A stretch of 64,000 bases of DNA from Cornus controversa (Eukaryota; Streptophyta; Magnoliopsida; Cornales; Cornaceae). The translations under genes and the position numbers were made by a program. Under the pieces are notes generated by a model that searched no databases, was not told the DNA's origin, and worked only from the letters and a program-made list of their open reading frames with translations. Below are positions 1 through 10,786 of the stretch, piece after piece (position 1 is the stretch's first letter; each line of letters opens with the position of its first letter). Location: positions 51,840,836-51,904,835 of the forward strand of contig CM048849.1 in assembly GCA_026545225.1 (NCBI GenBank), given 5' to 3'.

Positions 1-1430
1 AGTGCAAGTGGGAAATTATTGGGATTGTATGCCCTTTATAGCACCAATTGGGATGTAATGACATTGGCTTATCAATAAGAATTTGTTTGCTTATCAAAAA
101 TACTGTTTATATATTATAAATGCAATGTATTGATTCGATTCAAGACCCAAATCGTAGTATCCATTGACTACGCAATGACTTCGTGCGTGCATGGTATAGT
201 TATCAAAGTCGAGAGCACAAGTCATTTATATTGCGTTATCATAAATTGTTTTGTTCGTTCAGCAATAGTCGGTGAACTCCCTATTAATAAAGAACATAAA
301 TTGTCGACAAGTCATCATGAAAGTAATTGTAAGGCCATCATTGTAATTACTATTTGTTAGTGTTATAGCGAATGTTATCCTCAAGTATGAATGAGTAATA
401 AACCTTAGGCATAGTTGGCTAACACTTTGATATATGTGGTGGGCCCTAGGGTCTAAAATCCAAATACGTTAGGTGTTGGTTGATCATGTGTTTTGGAACA
501 TGCTTCCAACATTTACATCTATGCTAGCTAATTTATTATAACTTGATTAGTTTAATCAATGGTAAATTCAAGTGCTTGGTTCAGTTTTATAAAATGGGTA
601 TGCACATTGGCAAAGTGCATAAGTTTTATTAAAGGCTTATTGATTGAACGAAAAGTAATCAAGTGGCTTAATAAATATTTAATTTTTGATTTGGATTGAA
701 GGCACTTATACGTCCATATCCAATTATGCATAGATGGATAATTTCGTATAATTAACACGAGTGTTGTGTGTTGAGGCAACACAAGATTTAAAGACAACAC
801 ATGGTTCAACTATTCTCGAGTTGGAGTGCAACCACAATTATATAGTGGAATTAAGTTATGGTTAATGAATTATTGTAATTTAGCGTCATAGGATGACTAG
901 GCCAATTATAATCTATTGGAGTCAATAAGAGTTTGAGCCCTTAAATAAGATCCTCACTTATAGTCCGCTGGGTAGATTTAAAACCAATTGTGTTGTTAAA
1001 TGTAAATTATTATAATGTGTTAGGAGCATTTGTAATTTAATTACATGTCAAGGGCACAAGTGAAATTATATATAAATATATATTGGATATTTTAATATCT
1101 TGGAATATATATTAATATATAATTTAAATATATATATAATATATTGTTTTCAAATCAAGTATAACGAATTACGTAAAAATCAATTCACAAAACCTATGGT
1201 TCTCCCACAAGAACTAGGTTTTTAGAGAATCAACCTCAAGGGTCATAGCGGTGATTCTTACGGGGCAGTACACCAAAGGAGATCGATTGCTTCATCAACT
1301 ATTGAAGACTAGAGGGTTGAAAAATTATCTCCCTCAGGTATTTGATCTCTGAATCCGTTATATTCCAGGCAATCATATTCGTGTTCATGATGAAAAATTT
1401 TTGTTGCTTGTATAATCTTTCATACATCAA
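1..1430 (+). mobile_element. Copia-like 3' LTR, element cut by window edge
   Basis: The first 17 bases read as a polypurine tract (AAGTGGGAAATTA) running into a LTR-like start. This is the usual junction at the 3' end of plant Copia elements. The following 1.4 kb is non-coding, AT-rich and without a supportable gene; around 1190-1390 it has the look of the 3' half of a long Copia LTR. The right limit (about 1430) is a guess, because no clear CA end or target duplication can be verified. Short open frames here (130-360, 552-809) have no recognisable domain. Family assignment rests on recalled LTR patterns, so confidence is limited. Confidence 0.4.
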
Positions 1431-1850
1431 GGGGTTGAGTTTTATTTTAATGAACCATGCTTCAGCAAACTGTTTTTGATATTTTTTTTAAAAAAAAAAA
1501 AAATTAACTCAACCCCATTAGCCTCACCCTCTCTTGCATACTATAAATAGTTTTTTATATCTGTATTTCAGTTGGAATATTATGAATAGTTGGTGGATTT
1601 CTGAAATTTTTACAATTCTAATTATCCGTCTCTTGCTTTCTAAGGTGGAAAACAGTAGTAGACTATAGATGTGATTTCTAGTGGTGAGCTCATGGTGATC
1701 AATAAGATTCCAGGCATGTATTATTGTTAAATAACATAGTAAGATAGTTGAAAATTTATATTCGTATATGATACTATTTAAGATATAAAATAATTGTACT
1801 AACATGTTAAATCACATAAATTATATATTCTTTAAAACATCATAAGAAAA
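1431..1850. other. AT-rich spacer with a small inverted repeat
   Basis: No gene seen. GGGGTTGAGTT near 1431 is repeated as its reverse complement (AACTCAACCCC) near 1506, enclosing about 65 bases that end in an A/T homopolymer run. It could be the remnant ends of a small element. The 93-residue minus-strand open frame at 1524-1805 has no domain features. Confidence 0.35.
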
Positions 1851-2967
1851 TATAATAATCTAGACTACTAAACTCATGTATAGTATATATATCACATGTT
1901 ATATAAACCTATGAAATATAACACAATAACGTAACTCATGCTAATTTATATTTTATAACTTAAAATAAATAAATACTGACCGTAGATCGAGACTAAAGTT
2001 ATATTTTATGTCCTTAAGACAATGGACGTCCAACATGGTGCTGAACGAACTCAATGAGGTTTGTCTCCCAGGATACAACGATCTCTCACTGATCAAAAAA
2101 CAGCACTCTAATTTGATCGTCTTAGCGAACCACCAATGTGTTGTATTCTCTTAGACTTGAATTATTTGACATTTTGGTTCAAAGCCCCTTTCAAAAGTAC
2201 TATAATAGTCATCAGACATGTACTTTGGTGCTAAGTGTTTATTGAGTGTAAAATGTCTACTTAACATGTAATTTGGTGTTAAAAGTTGAGAATGACATTG
2301 TTTCAACTTCAATCAACACTAATAGTGTTTTTTTGATATTTAAGTGACACTTTTGGTACTTAACATGTACTTTGGACCCTAATAGTCATCAGACATGTAC
2401 TTTGGTGCTAAGTGTCTATTGAGTGTAAAATGTCTACTTAACATGTAATTTGGTGTTAAAAGTTGAGAATGACATTTTTTCAACTTCAATCAACACTAAT
2501 AGTGTTTATTCGATACTTAAGTGACACTTTTGGTGTCTATTGAGTGTAGAATGTCTACTTAACATATACTTTGGTGCTAAAAGTTGAGAATAACATTGTT
2601 TCAACTTCAATCAACACTAATAGTGTTTATTCAATACTTAACAGATATTTTTGGTGTCTATTGAGTGTAGACTGTCTACTTGACATGTACTATACTTAAC
2701 AGACACTTTTGGTGTCTATTGAGTGTACATTGTATATGTAACTATTCGATTATTCAGGAATAGTTGCATCCCAACAATTTCAACATTAATAATTAACTAA
2801 TACTAACTACCTATCAACGGAGTAGTTGTATTCCAAATATTAATTAATTAACGTTAATGACATGTTTTTATATTGTACATGCAACGTACAACCATTCCTT
2901 CAAGCCTTGGTTGTATTCCTATTAAACACACTATTTTATGCATCTGAAAAAAATGATTTTTCTAACA
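1851..2967 (-). repeat. 3' LTR (LTR-A) of the minus-strand element
   Basis: It aligns end to end with 3608-4275 plus 10169-10300, sharing the block beginning AATAATCTAGACTAC, the block TAATTAACTAATACTAACTA and the terminal CTAACA. Compared with LTR-B it lacks about 150 bases (LTR-B 3930-4070) and has gained a tandem array at 2208-2735. No protein is encoded. Confidence 0.6.
2208..2735. repeat. Nested tandem repeat inside LTR-A
   Basis: The unit starting GTCATCAGACATGTACTTTG occurs at 2208 and 2385 (period 177). A shorter unit containing TGTCTACTT then recurs near 2430, 2551 and 2672 (period about 121). Each unit carries CAACACTAATAGTG or part of it. LTR-B has only about one unit, so the array expanded after the LTRs were formed. 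Confidence 0.8.
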
Positions 2968-3607
2968 ATCTCCACATAAATGAAATTAACATCATTTGCA
3001 GGCTTTGACTTATACTAAGAGAATGCAGTTGGAAAGTTATTGCATCGAGATAGATAGCTATTGGCCTTAAATCTTCCTTAGTGTAATACTATCGGATTTA
3101 CTTGGCTAACATAAAGTCTTGAACTATTCAGTCATTTTTGTAAAACCAGACAATAGTATACACACAACACCTTTTCGCACAAAGGTGGTTCTTTCAGTTG
3201 TGTTCATTTCGGCTCTGAACAAATCTTGGGATTTGTGAGTGCTCTAGAAAACTTAGCTTTTCATTCCCATAGAAGTGGCCCACTTCACACTTATATAGGT
3301 GATTCTCTATTAAGAGTATCATGACATACTCTATTTGGATTTTTAAGATATAAGAATCACTAAAAGCATTTTCTTAACATGATACCCACGACAGGCCGTA
3401 CTGTGTCATCATAGGAATGGGTAGAAGACAAAATCTTCCAGTGCTACTATGAGTCACTCAAAATTTCAGTTGTCCTTTTGAATCTAGATCTTAGAATTTC
3501 CAGACAGCTAGATAGGGTTTCCATTAAAGTGACTCGTTAGGTTTAGGCTTTAAACCCATTTCCCTCAATGACATCGCCATTTTTATATCAAGTAAGATTA
3601 TAACACA
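2968..3607 (-). mobile_element. Non-coding interior of the LTR element
   Basis: This is the roughly 640-base segment between the two LTRs. No open frame or protease, integrase or reverse transcriptase motif is visible on either strand. It may be the 3' untranslated part of a Copia element that lost its coding region, or a non-autonomous derivative. Confidence 0.45.
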
Positions 3608-4275
3608 TGTAATAATCTAGACTACTAAACTTATGTATAGTACATATATCACATGTTATATAAATCATATGAAATATAACACAATCAAGTAACTCATGCT
3701 AATTTATATTTTATAACTTAAAATAAATAAATACTGACATGTAGATCGAGGCTAAATTTATACTTATGTCCTTAAGATAATGGACGTCCGACATGGTGCT
3801 GAACGAATTCAATGAGGTTTGTCTCACAGGATACAAATCAAAAACAACACTCCAATTTGATCATATCAGTCAACCACTAATGTGTTGTATTATCTTGGAC
3901 ATCTCATTTGACCTTTGGGTTCAGACCCAAACATAATAACTCACTAGGAATTAGGTTCAGGTATTGGCTTACGTTGCAAGGAGTGATAGAGTACTACGTT
4001 GGGAGAGAAGAGGAGAAGTCTTGAAAATTATCTATATCCAAATAAGATGATCTATTTATAGGATCCTTTCAAAAGTAACCGAATAGTGATGATTCATCTA
4101 CCTTTGTGCTAAAGGTTGAAAATGACACTATTTCTGTTTAATTGATACTTAACAGACACTTTTGATGTCTATTCAGTGTACAATGTCTACGTAACTATTC
4201 CATTATTCAATTGTATCCCAATAATTTTAACATTAATAATTAACTAATACTAACTACCTAAGTAGTTGTATCTCA
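3608..4275 (-). repeat. 5' LTR (LTR-B), portion left of the LINE
   Basis: Homologous to 1851-2800 of LTR-A. It begins TGTAATAATCTAG and runs to AGTAGTTGTATCTCA, the LINE target sequence. It continues at 10169-10300 on the other side of the LINE. Confidence 0.6.
4261..4275. repeat. Target-site duplication, left copy
   Basis: AGTAGTTGTATCTCA, repeated perfectly at 10154-10168 directly after the LINE poly(A). The paralogous uninterrupted site in LTR-A near 2820 reads AGTAGTTGTATTCCA, which confirms the pre-insertion sequence. Confidence 0.95.
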
Positions 4276-4415
4276 TCATGGAATAATTTCTCAAAAAAGA
4301 TAGTTTATTCATGATTATGAGTCCTCTTGGTCTTTGACTAGAGAGGTTCCTACGCTCTCGTGGGAAGTAGAGGTTGCTCTCAATCAAGTTGTCTTCTTGG
4401 CCTTTGTGGGTTGAG

Positions 4416-5989
4416 ATGGATGAAGATCTTATTAGTAAACTGCATGATTTTTCGTTATCTCGTGATGAGGAGGAGACGGTGGAGATCACAGGTGATGATA
4501 TCAAAGAGGGGGAGTTGCTGGGTGCGCGTAGTCTTGTGGGAAAATATATGGGTGATAGAGTAAACCTTTTTGCATTAAGGTACTAGGCTATCTGTGAGGT
4601 TGTGCAAAGGAGCTTCAAGTCATCCCAGTTCAAGGCCATATTTTTCAGTTTATTTTACCATCTAAGAAGGTAGTTGACAAAGTTTTCATGGGAAGCCCTT
4701 GGTCTTTTGAAAATCAATTACTGATTCTTTAAAAATGGCAGTCTGGTATACAATTATGTGATTCTATTTTCCCTTCTGCTTTCTTTTGGGTGCATGTTTT
4801 CAATATACCTTTTGAATGTGCCACGATTGAAGTGGGAAAGAAGGTGGCGGCTATGTTTAGCGTTATTGAACGGGTTGAGGTGAGGGATCTCGGCATTAAT
4901 GGAGGTAGATATATCCGTTTGAGAGTATTTGTGGCGGTCAACAAACCCATTTGACGGGTGATAAGGCTAACTCATGCCGGAAATGAAATTCGGGCTTCCT
5001 TCCGTTATGAGCGTTTACCATGTTTATGTTATCGCTGTGGTTTCTTTGGTCATGTTCGGAAACATTGTATAGCGGTGTTAGAAGTCGCAAGTTCCTCGAA
5101 ATAGTTTGGGGATTGGTTGAATTTTGAGGGAATGGTTGGTAAGTTGGTTCATAAATTTTCTCCGCGGTCATCTCCGGTCAATCGTGAGCCATGCTCCGAC
5201 GTAGGTGTTGGTAAGGAACAACAATAGATTCATTATCCTAGTACGGAGATCTCAGGAAATATTAGTGAAATTGGGGGTCTGAGGGTTAGAGATAAATTCC
5301 AGATCATCAATAGCATTCCTTGTGGGATTAATACAATGAGGTCATTGTTTTTTGAAAGTGGTCAGTTTTTGTTTGGTAGTGAGGTTGATTGGAATTTAAT
5401 TATGAAAAGAAGTGGGGTTAATTGGCTTAGGCTTGATGATGGGCCCCAAACTCATTTTTATAAGAAATGTGTCTTGCCCCATATTAATTCTTTTTCCTCA
5501 GTTAGATTGGGCCACTCATCTGGGTTAGAGGTGAATGAGTCAATTTTAACTCTTGATATGGGGTCCAGTTCATTTATTGTACCAGCTGAATCTCCACGCG
5601 ATCTCCATCATCTAGAGAATTCCTCTGATAATACTTCTATTTCTGTTGAGTGTTCTACGAATGATAGGGGTGACTGTCTAAAGGAACATAAGACTTTTTC
5701 GGTAGAGGAAAAATGGAAGAGGTTGGCACGGTCAACAGGTTTATCAAAGTGTTTGGTGGTGAAGCAGCCACATGAGAGGGCTGTGAAGTTTTTGTCTTCT
5801 GTTAGAGGGCATAAACGCAAGCAACAACCTGGGGTGATTATCAAGGTAATTGAAGGGAAGCACAAAGAAAAACGTCGATTAGTGACGGAATTACAGTTTC
5901 AAGACAGATTCTCTCATGATTACAAGACTTTGGATCAAGTTGAATGGGTGGAGGAAGCTAGCCCTAATTGGCCCCAGTCCGATCAATGA
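4416..5989 (+). pseudogene. LINE ORF1 (DUF4283 / zinc-knuckle RNA-binding protein), broken
   Basis: In active elements ORF1 binds the element RNA and chaperones target-primed reverse transcription. The likely start is the ATG at 4416, reading MDEDLISKLHDF. The frame meets a TAG at about 4584 and changes frame several times before 5336. At about 5021-5068 the translation reads CYRCGFFGHVRKHC, a perfect C-x2-C-x4-H-x4-C knuckle, preceded by sequence resembling the DUF4283 region of plant LINE ORF1. From 5336 to 5989 a 217-residue open frame survives; it is basic and serine-rich and looks like the variable ORF1 tail. Its TGA (5987-5989) overlaps the ORF2 ATG. It is a pseudogene because of the internal stops and frameshifts. 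Confidence 0.85.
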
Positions 5990-8900
5990 AGATTATTGCT
6001 TGGAACTGTCAGGGTGCAGGGAACCCCCTGACAGTTCGACAACTTAAGAAGCTAGTCAAGTTTCATTCTCCTCAAATTGTCTTCTTACAAGAAACAAAAA
6101 ATTGTTCAACTACAATGAATCAAGTGAGAAGACAGATTGGTTATGCTAATTGGTGTTTTCAAAATCCAGAGGGTCTTGTAGGGGGTTTGGCAATTTTTTG
6201 GATGGATGATGTGGAGGTGAGTTGTATTGATCAATCAGAATTCCATATTTCTTTGAATGTATTTGATGCACAAAAGCAGCAAGATTGGCTTTTCACAGGT
6301 ATTTATGCTTCTACAATTGATTCCATAAGGCAGGAGCAGTAGAGGTTATTGAAGGCGAAGAGACAGGGTCAATCATCACCCTGGTTATTATTGGGAGATT
6401 TTAACGATTTAAGATCTTAAGATGATAAAAGAGGGGGTAGGGAGAGGCCGTTTTGGACCCTTAGGTCCTTTAATCAGTTTATACAAGATTGCCAGTTGTT
6501 GGAGTTGGGTTTCAATGGGTTCCCGTTTACTTGGAACAATCATAGGCCAGGATCTCATAATATTATGGAGAGGTTAGATATGGCTCTTGGCAATCAGAAA
6601 TTGCTCGACCACTATCCGAAAGCAATGCTTCACCATTTTCATGTCATTGGGTCTGACTATATGGCATTGTTGGTGGACTCAGAGGGGCAACAGAAACATT
6701 GGAAGAAATCCTTTATGTTTGATGCTAGGTGGGCTGAAGTGGAGGAATGTAGAGAGGTGGTTAATCAGGCATGGTCTTCTCGTGTTTCAGGTACTCGTAT
6801 GTTTCAGTTAAATGGCAAAATTAAGAAGTGTAAGGAGGCTTTGAAGCATTGGGCGCAAAACAAGGATTTAAACTCTAAAAGACAAATGGATTCTGTCCAC
6901 CGTGAGTTGAGTTTGATTGTAGAACAACATGATTGGTTTGATGCAGAGAGGTATAATTAGTTAAAAGGCACATTCCATCACTTATGGCGAAAGGAAGAAT
7001 TGTACTGGAAGCAGAAAAGTAGGGTTGATTGGTTAAGGGAAGGTGATAAGAATACAAAATTCTTCCATGCTAAAATAAGACATAGAAGACGAAAGAACGC
7101 TATTTTAGGGTTGGAAGATGAGGATGGTTGTTGGCATGAGGATGATCGAGTTATTTCCAGCATTGTCGAAGCTTATTTTGTTGATTTGTTTAAGTCGTCT
7201 AGTCCATCCCAGATAGAACAGGTGACAAACTAGTTACAGAAGAGGAACATCTTATGAGAAAGGGAACCGAAGAGGAATTACGGTCAGCTTTATTTGAGAT
7301 GAATCCTATGAAAGCGCCAGGTCCAGACGAATTTTCACCCCTTTTCTTTTAAAAAAATTGGGACATCGTAAAGGATCTAATTGTTCAAGCTTTCAATGAC
7401 TTTCTTTTCTCTGGATGCTTACTGAAGAGTCTGAATCACACCAATTTGTGTTGATTCCAAAGGTAAAGAATGCTACCAAAGTTAACCAATTTAGACCCAT
7501 TGCTTTATGCAATGTGGTCTATAAAATATTTGCTAAGACTCTTGCTAATAGGCTCAAACCATTGTTGGATGATATTATTAGCATTTATTAAAGTGCTTTC
7601 GTGCCAGGGAGGTTGATTCATGATAGTATCTTGGTTGCCCATGAGTTGATGCATTTTTTTAAAACTAAGAAAGGGGGTGAGGATAACTTTATGGCTATTA
7701 AAGTTGATATGTCAAAAGCGTATGATAGAGTTGAATGGAGCTTTCTTGTTGCAGTTATAGATAGACTGGGTTTTGATGCGAGGTGGATCAAGGCTATTTA
7801 TGCTTGTTTTAGTACGGTTAGCTTCTCCATTATGTTAAATGGATCTCCCTCTGGTATGTTTTCTCCATCTAGGGGTTTGAGACAAGTGGACCTTCTCTCC
7901 CTTTATCTTTTTCTCCTTTGTGCCGAGGGTCTTTCTGCTTTGCTTGTGAATGATGTGAATAACGATAAAATTAGCGGTTTATAGATAAACAGAAGAGCTC
8001 CTGTCATCTCTCATTTGTTCTTTGCCAATGATTGCATTTTATTCTATAAAGCTGAGCAAGTTGAAGTTCAGAGGATGAAAGAGCTTCTTTTCATTTATGC
8101 TCTCGTTTCAGGTCAGATTATCAATTTTGAGAAATCTTTCACATTTTTTGGTAAAGATACCCCCCTCATGTAAGGACTCGTATTCGGAATTTGCTGAATA
8201 TTCCTAGGGAGGGGGCTCAGGAAAAATATTTGGGCCTTCCATCTTTTATTGGGAGATCCAAAAAGGAGGTTTTTGGTTTTATAAAAAGGAAGATGATTGA
8301 TAAATTGAAAGGATGGAAGGGTTCTTTTCTTTTTCTAGGAGGAAGGGAAGTGTTCCTTAAATCTGTCCTCACTGCCATCCTTGCCTTCTCTATGAGTTGT
8401 TTTAAGTTACCAATTAATTTGTGTAATGTGCTTAAAAAACATATGGCTAATTTTTGGTGGTCCGGAGGGGATGAGCATCAGGAAACTCATTGGGTGGCAT
8501 GGAATTCTATGGTGGCGCCAAAGTAGTGGGGAGGGTTGGGATTTAAAGATTTACATGCTTTTAATATGGCTTTATTGGCTAAGTTGGGGTGGAGATTGCA
8601 AGTTATTTAGAAAGGTTTATTTTTTGATCTTTTTAAAGGAAAAATTTTCCTTTTACTGATTTCTTGCAAGCGTCAAAAGGGCATAATCCTTCTTGGGCTT
8701 GGAGTAGTATTCTAGCAGCTCGTGAAGTCCTTAACAGAGGTCTTTTATAGAGAGTGGGCAATGGAAGAAGAATTAGGTGCTCGACTGATAACTAGATTCC
8801 TTTAGCCGAGAATTTCAAGCCTTCAGAGTTTCATAGTTGCTGTTCTTTTTTATGGGTTTATGATTTGATTGACTCCCAATCCAATTCGTGGAATGAGGGA

Positions 8901-10106
8901 GTGATTTCTCAGTATTTTAGTCAATCCGATAAAAATAAAATTATGCAGATCCCGTTGAGTCTTCGGGAGAAAGCTGATCAGTTGGTCTGGGGCGTTTCTA
9001 GTAGCGGTTTGTTTACAGTTAAATCGGCATATAACATAACTTTGCAAATGTCTCAGATTTGTAAAAGGCCAAATGCCCAACTTCAAGAAAGTAGTTCAGT
9101 TCGGGAAAGAGAAAGGTATTGGAGTCAGCTTTGGAAATTAAAAGTTAAGCCAAAGATCAAGTACTTTTTGTAGCGTTGTTTGCATGATAAGATTGCAGTG
9201 ATGGAAACATTGGGAAAGAATAGAATTTCTACTGATATGATGTGTCGAGTGTGCGGGACTAGTGTGGAAACACTTAAACATATGCTTTGTGACTGTCCCT
9301 GCTCTTCTATGGTTTGGCAGTGCTGTCTTCTTCGAATTGTAGTCTCCGATGTGAGTGGTTGTGTATGGAGTGAATAGTGGTTAAATTTGATATCCATTTG
9401 GGATTTTAATGAGAACAAGAATGGTTTGGAAGGTCTGGCGGCTTTTCTTTGTTGGTATCTATGGAAGGCCAGAAATGTAGTGATTTTTGAGAGGGAGTTT
9501 TGGCCCGTGCAAAAAATTATTTCCATGGCGGTGGATCATTTTCAGGAATTCTTGAATGTGTCGAAATTAGAGTCTCCAATCTCTATGCATTCTAATTATC
9601 CGAGCCCTTCCTCTTCGGTCAAGTGGTTGCCACCTCCTCTTGGATGGTTGAAAGTGAATGTGGATGCAGCCCTTGATGTCTCTGCTGCTATTGCTGGTGG
9701 TGGTGTTGTTGTCAGAGACCACAAAGGATGGATAGTAGCAGCAGCTACTTTTTTTGCAAAGCATGTTACAGACCCATCAATTGCAGAAGCTTTGGTGTTG
9801 CGTAAAGCTTTTGGGTTGACTAGATCATGGAATTTTCACACTGTGCTTTTCGAGTTGGATGCTAAAGTCGTGCTGGATGTGGTTAATAAGAAGCAGTTGT
9901 GCCCACTTTCAATGATGGTCATCATTGAGGATATTCAGTCTTGGTTGGCTCATGTTGAGAATTGCTCTGTGCAGTTTGTGCAAAGGGAGGGAAACCTTGC
10001 AGCACATGTTTTGGCTAAATATGCTCTAAACATTCATGCTGAGGTTTGCTTCATGGATACTTTCCCACCAGTTCTTATGGAAGTTGTTGAGCGTGATTGT
10101 TCTTAA
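5986..10106 (+). pseudogene. LINE ORF2 (endonuclease-reverse transcriptase-RNase H), broken
   Basis: The start reads MKIIAWNCQGAG followed by FLQETKN, the opening of the APE-type endonuclease. GDFNDL is near 6398; the catalytic SDH appears as SDY (6652-6660). The reverse transcriptase follows: GPDEFSPLFF near 7320, KVDMSKAYDRVEW near 7700 (first catalytic Asp intact), and FANDC at 8021-8035 where FADD is expected. zf-RVT cysteines (CRVCGT, CDCPCS) are at about 9245-9300. A plant-type RNase H (VNVDAA at about 9655, then FELDAK and REGNLAAHVLA) lies in an uninterrupted frame, 9387-10106. Stops at 6340, 6958, 7231, 7982, 9171 and 9375 and several frameshifts kill the gene. Two of the TAG codons sit where tryptophan is expected. 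Confidence 0.9.
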
Positions 10107-10153
10107 TTTTTGTCATTGAATAAAATTCTCTTCCCTTGAAAAAAAAAAAAAAA

Positions 10154-10168
10154 AGTAGTTGTATCTCA
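10154..10168. repeat. Target-site duplication, right copy
   Basis: AGTAGTTGTATCTCA, identical to 4261-4275. Its first A merges with the end of the LINE poly(A). Confidence 0.95.
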
Positions 10169-10300
10169 AATATTAATTAATTAATGTTAATTACATGGTT
10201 GTATATTGTAGATGCAACCTGCAACCATTCCTTCAAAGTCGGTTGTATTCCTATTATACTCACTATTTTTATTTCTTTGCAAGCAGTACTTTTTCTAACA
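10169..10300 (-). repeat. 5' LTR (LTR-B), portion right of the LINE
   Basis: It matches LTR-A 2835-2967, including AATATTAATTAATTAA, GCAACCATTCCTTCAA-like sequence, GGTTGTATTCCTATTA and the terminal TTTTTCTAACA. It completes the LTR interrupted at 4275. Confidence 0.6.
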
Positions 10301-10786
10301 ATTGATACCCCGTGTACAAACAAATTAAGCTCCTAGGAACATTTTCTAAGGCTCCATCTCCGTTAACAAAAGAAAAAAAATCTAGAATACAGATTCTTGA
10401 AGAATTCCTTTTAGATTTGCTATTTTTATAATTATAGTGTAATTACTCGTTATATCGTTGATGAATTTGCATAAATGAACAGTAAAGATTGGAAAACTCT
10501 ACTTTGTTTTCTTTGAGTTCTCTAGGACCATTTTGTGTAAATATGTCCAAGAATCCAGAAAACCAGATTATTTAGTTATAGTAGTCATAAAGCCTAAAAT
10601 GGGGCTAAATGATTTTGCTTTAGCATGTCATATATGTGGAAGTAAATTATTTCACTTGTGGAAATTATTTTGTGAATAAAATTACTCATAGATTTTTCAA
10701 TTAAATCCCTTAAATACAGCGTCCAGACGAAATATCAGGAATCAAATATAAAGAGTTTTAGACAGGGGAACATATTTAAATTCCTT
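10301..10786. other. Spacer, probably including the psbQ 3' UTR
   Basis: AT-rich sequence without a gene. The part nearest 10787 is the expected 3' untranslated region of the minus-strand psbQ gene. AATAAA-like words occur, but the cleavage site cannot be fixed from sequence alone. Confidence 0.4.

Larger units (their letters stand above)
4276..10153 (+). mobile_element. Full-length L1-type LINE, inactivated
   Basis: This is a non-LTR retrotransposon of about 5.9 kb. It has a short 5' leader, ORF1 with a CCHC knuckle, ORF2 with endonuclease, reverse transcriptase, zf-RVT and RNase H regions, an AATAAA near 10119 and a poly(A) run at 10139-10153. It is flanked by a perfect 15-bp duplication, so it looks like one intact insertion rather than a 5'-truncated copy. 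Stops and frameshifts interrupt both frames and key catalytic residues are changed, so it cannot move by itself. It lies on the opposite strand to the LTR element that hosts it. Confidence 0.95.
1851..10300 (-). mobile_element. Old minus-strand LTR retrotransposon, split by a LINE
   Basis: Two long direct repeats (1851-2967, and 3608-4275 continuing at 10169-10300) share most of their sequence and both end on the + strand in CTAACA, the complement of a TGTTAG LTR start. Just outside the first repeat, 2968-2980 reads on the minus strand as a purine-rich tract (ATGTGGAGAT), as expected upstream of a 3' LTR. I therefore read the repeats as LTRs of one minus-strand, Copia-like element with only about 640 bases of non-coding interior. 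A primer-binding site beside 3600 is degenerate at best, and the flanking 5-mers do not match, so the exact ends are uncertain. The LINE at 4276-10153 lies inside the 5' LTR and is younger. Confidence 0.6.
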
